From: Caballeronia grimmiae
GTDB lineage: Bacteria > Pseudomonadota > Gammaproteobacteria > Burkholderiales > Burkholderiaceae
Reading direction: 5' to 3'
Length of the DNA: 64,000 nucleotides
NCBI RefSeq assembly: GCF_000698555.1
Contig: NZ_JFHE01000023.1
Span: 17,513 to 81,512 of the forward strand
The position numbers were made by a program, and so were the translations under genes. Numbering within the stretch: the stretch's first letter is position 1; each line of letters opens with the position of its first letter. A model generated the notes under the pieces. It made no database searches. It saw only the letters and a program-made list of their open reading frames with translations, and was not told the DNA's origin. Shown in pieces: positions 63,988 to 64,000 of this stretch.

Positions 63988-64000
63988 GACTTCGAAACGA

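Overview
The window is a GC-rich, gene-dense stretch of housekeeping chromosome from a betaproteobacterium of Burkholderia sensu lato (Paraburkholderia/Caballeronia-like). The basis is the protein sequences together with gene neighbourhoods typical of that group: engB-cytochrome c4-resBC, ponA divergent from pil genes-aroKB-dgt, a transposase-like gene beside gltBD, mlaFEDACB-ibaG-murA-his-tat, and petABC-sspAB. The genus is inferred from recalled relatives, not from a database search. I see no prophage, plasmid functions, CRISPR array, restriction system or complete insertion sequence.

Layout. 1-7951: heme and cytochrome biogenesis (hemB truncated by the window edge, engB, cytochrome c4, resB, ccsA) and periplasmic methionine sulfoxide repair (msrPQ). 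8009-12466: lysA with the lipoprotein lptM, cyaY divergent from them, and the penicillin-binding protein ponA. 12718-19739: a compact pilMN-(OP)-Q block running into aroK, aroB and a dNTPase. 19786-24768: a glycerol-3-phosphate/glycerophosphodiester uptake operon (ugpBAECQ). 24776-27038: an accessory-looking pocket with a DUF883 protein, an OmpW-like porin and a degenerate RAYT transposase. 27353-35425: glutamate synthase gltBD and an SbmA/BacA-like ABC exporter. 35694-39251: a TPP riboswitch and thiOSGE. 39350-57404: an 18 kb co-directional run, mlaFEDACB, an ABC-2 exporter pair, ibaG, murA, nine his genes with marC inside, a DUF4870-like protein, hinT and tatABC. 57524-63860: a DegQ/HtrA protease (minus strand), a Nif3-like protein, the cytochrome bc1 operon petABC, sspA, sspB and tRNA-Thr(TGT).

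How it fits together. Envelope maintenance dominates: phospholipid transport (mla), peptidoglycan precursor and polymer synthesis (murA, ponA), LPS-translocon maturation (lptM), Tat export and envelope proteolysis (degQ). Tat substrates encoded nearby include the Rieske protein and probably MsrP. System II cytochrome maturation (resB/ccsA) serves the c-type cytochromes encoded here (c4 and c1). Many genes overlap by ATGA or GTGA, indicating translational coupling.

I did not find a convincing wholly new system. The best leads are: a transposase-family protein beside gltBD that has lost the first His of the HUH motif and the expected catalytic Tyr; a PilO-PilP fusion in a minimal pil cluster; a possible plus-strand small RNA between engB and hemB; a TPP riboswitch with a pyrimidine-rich expression platform; and marC embedded in the his operon.
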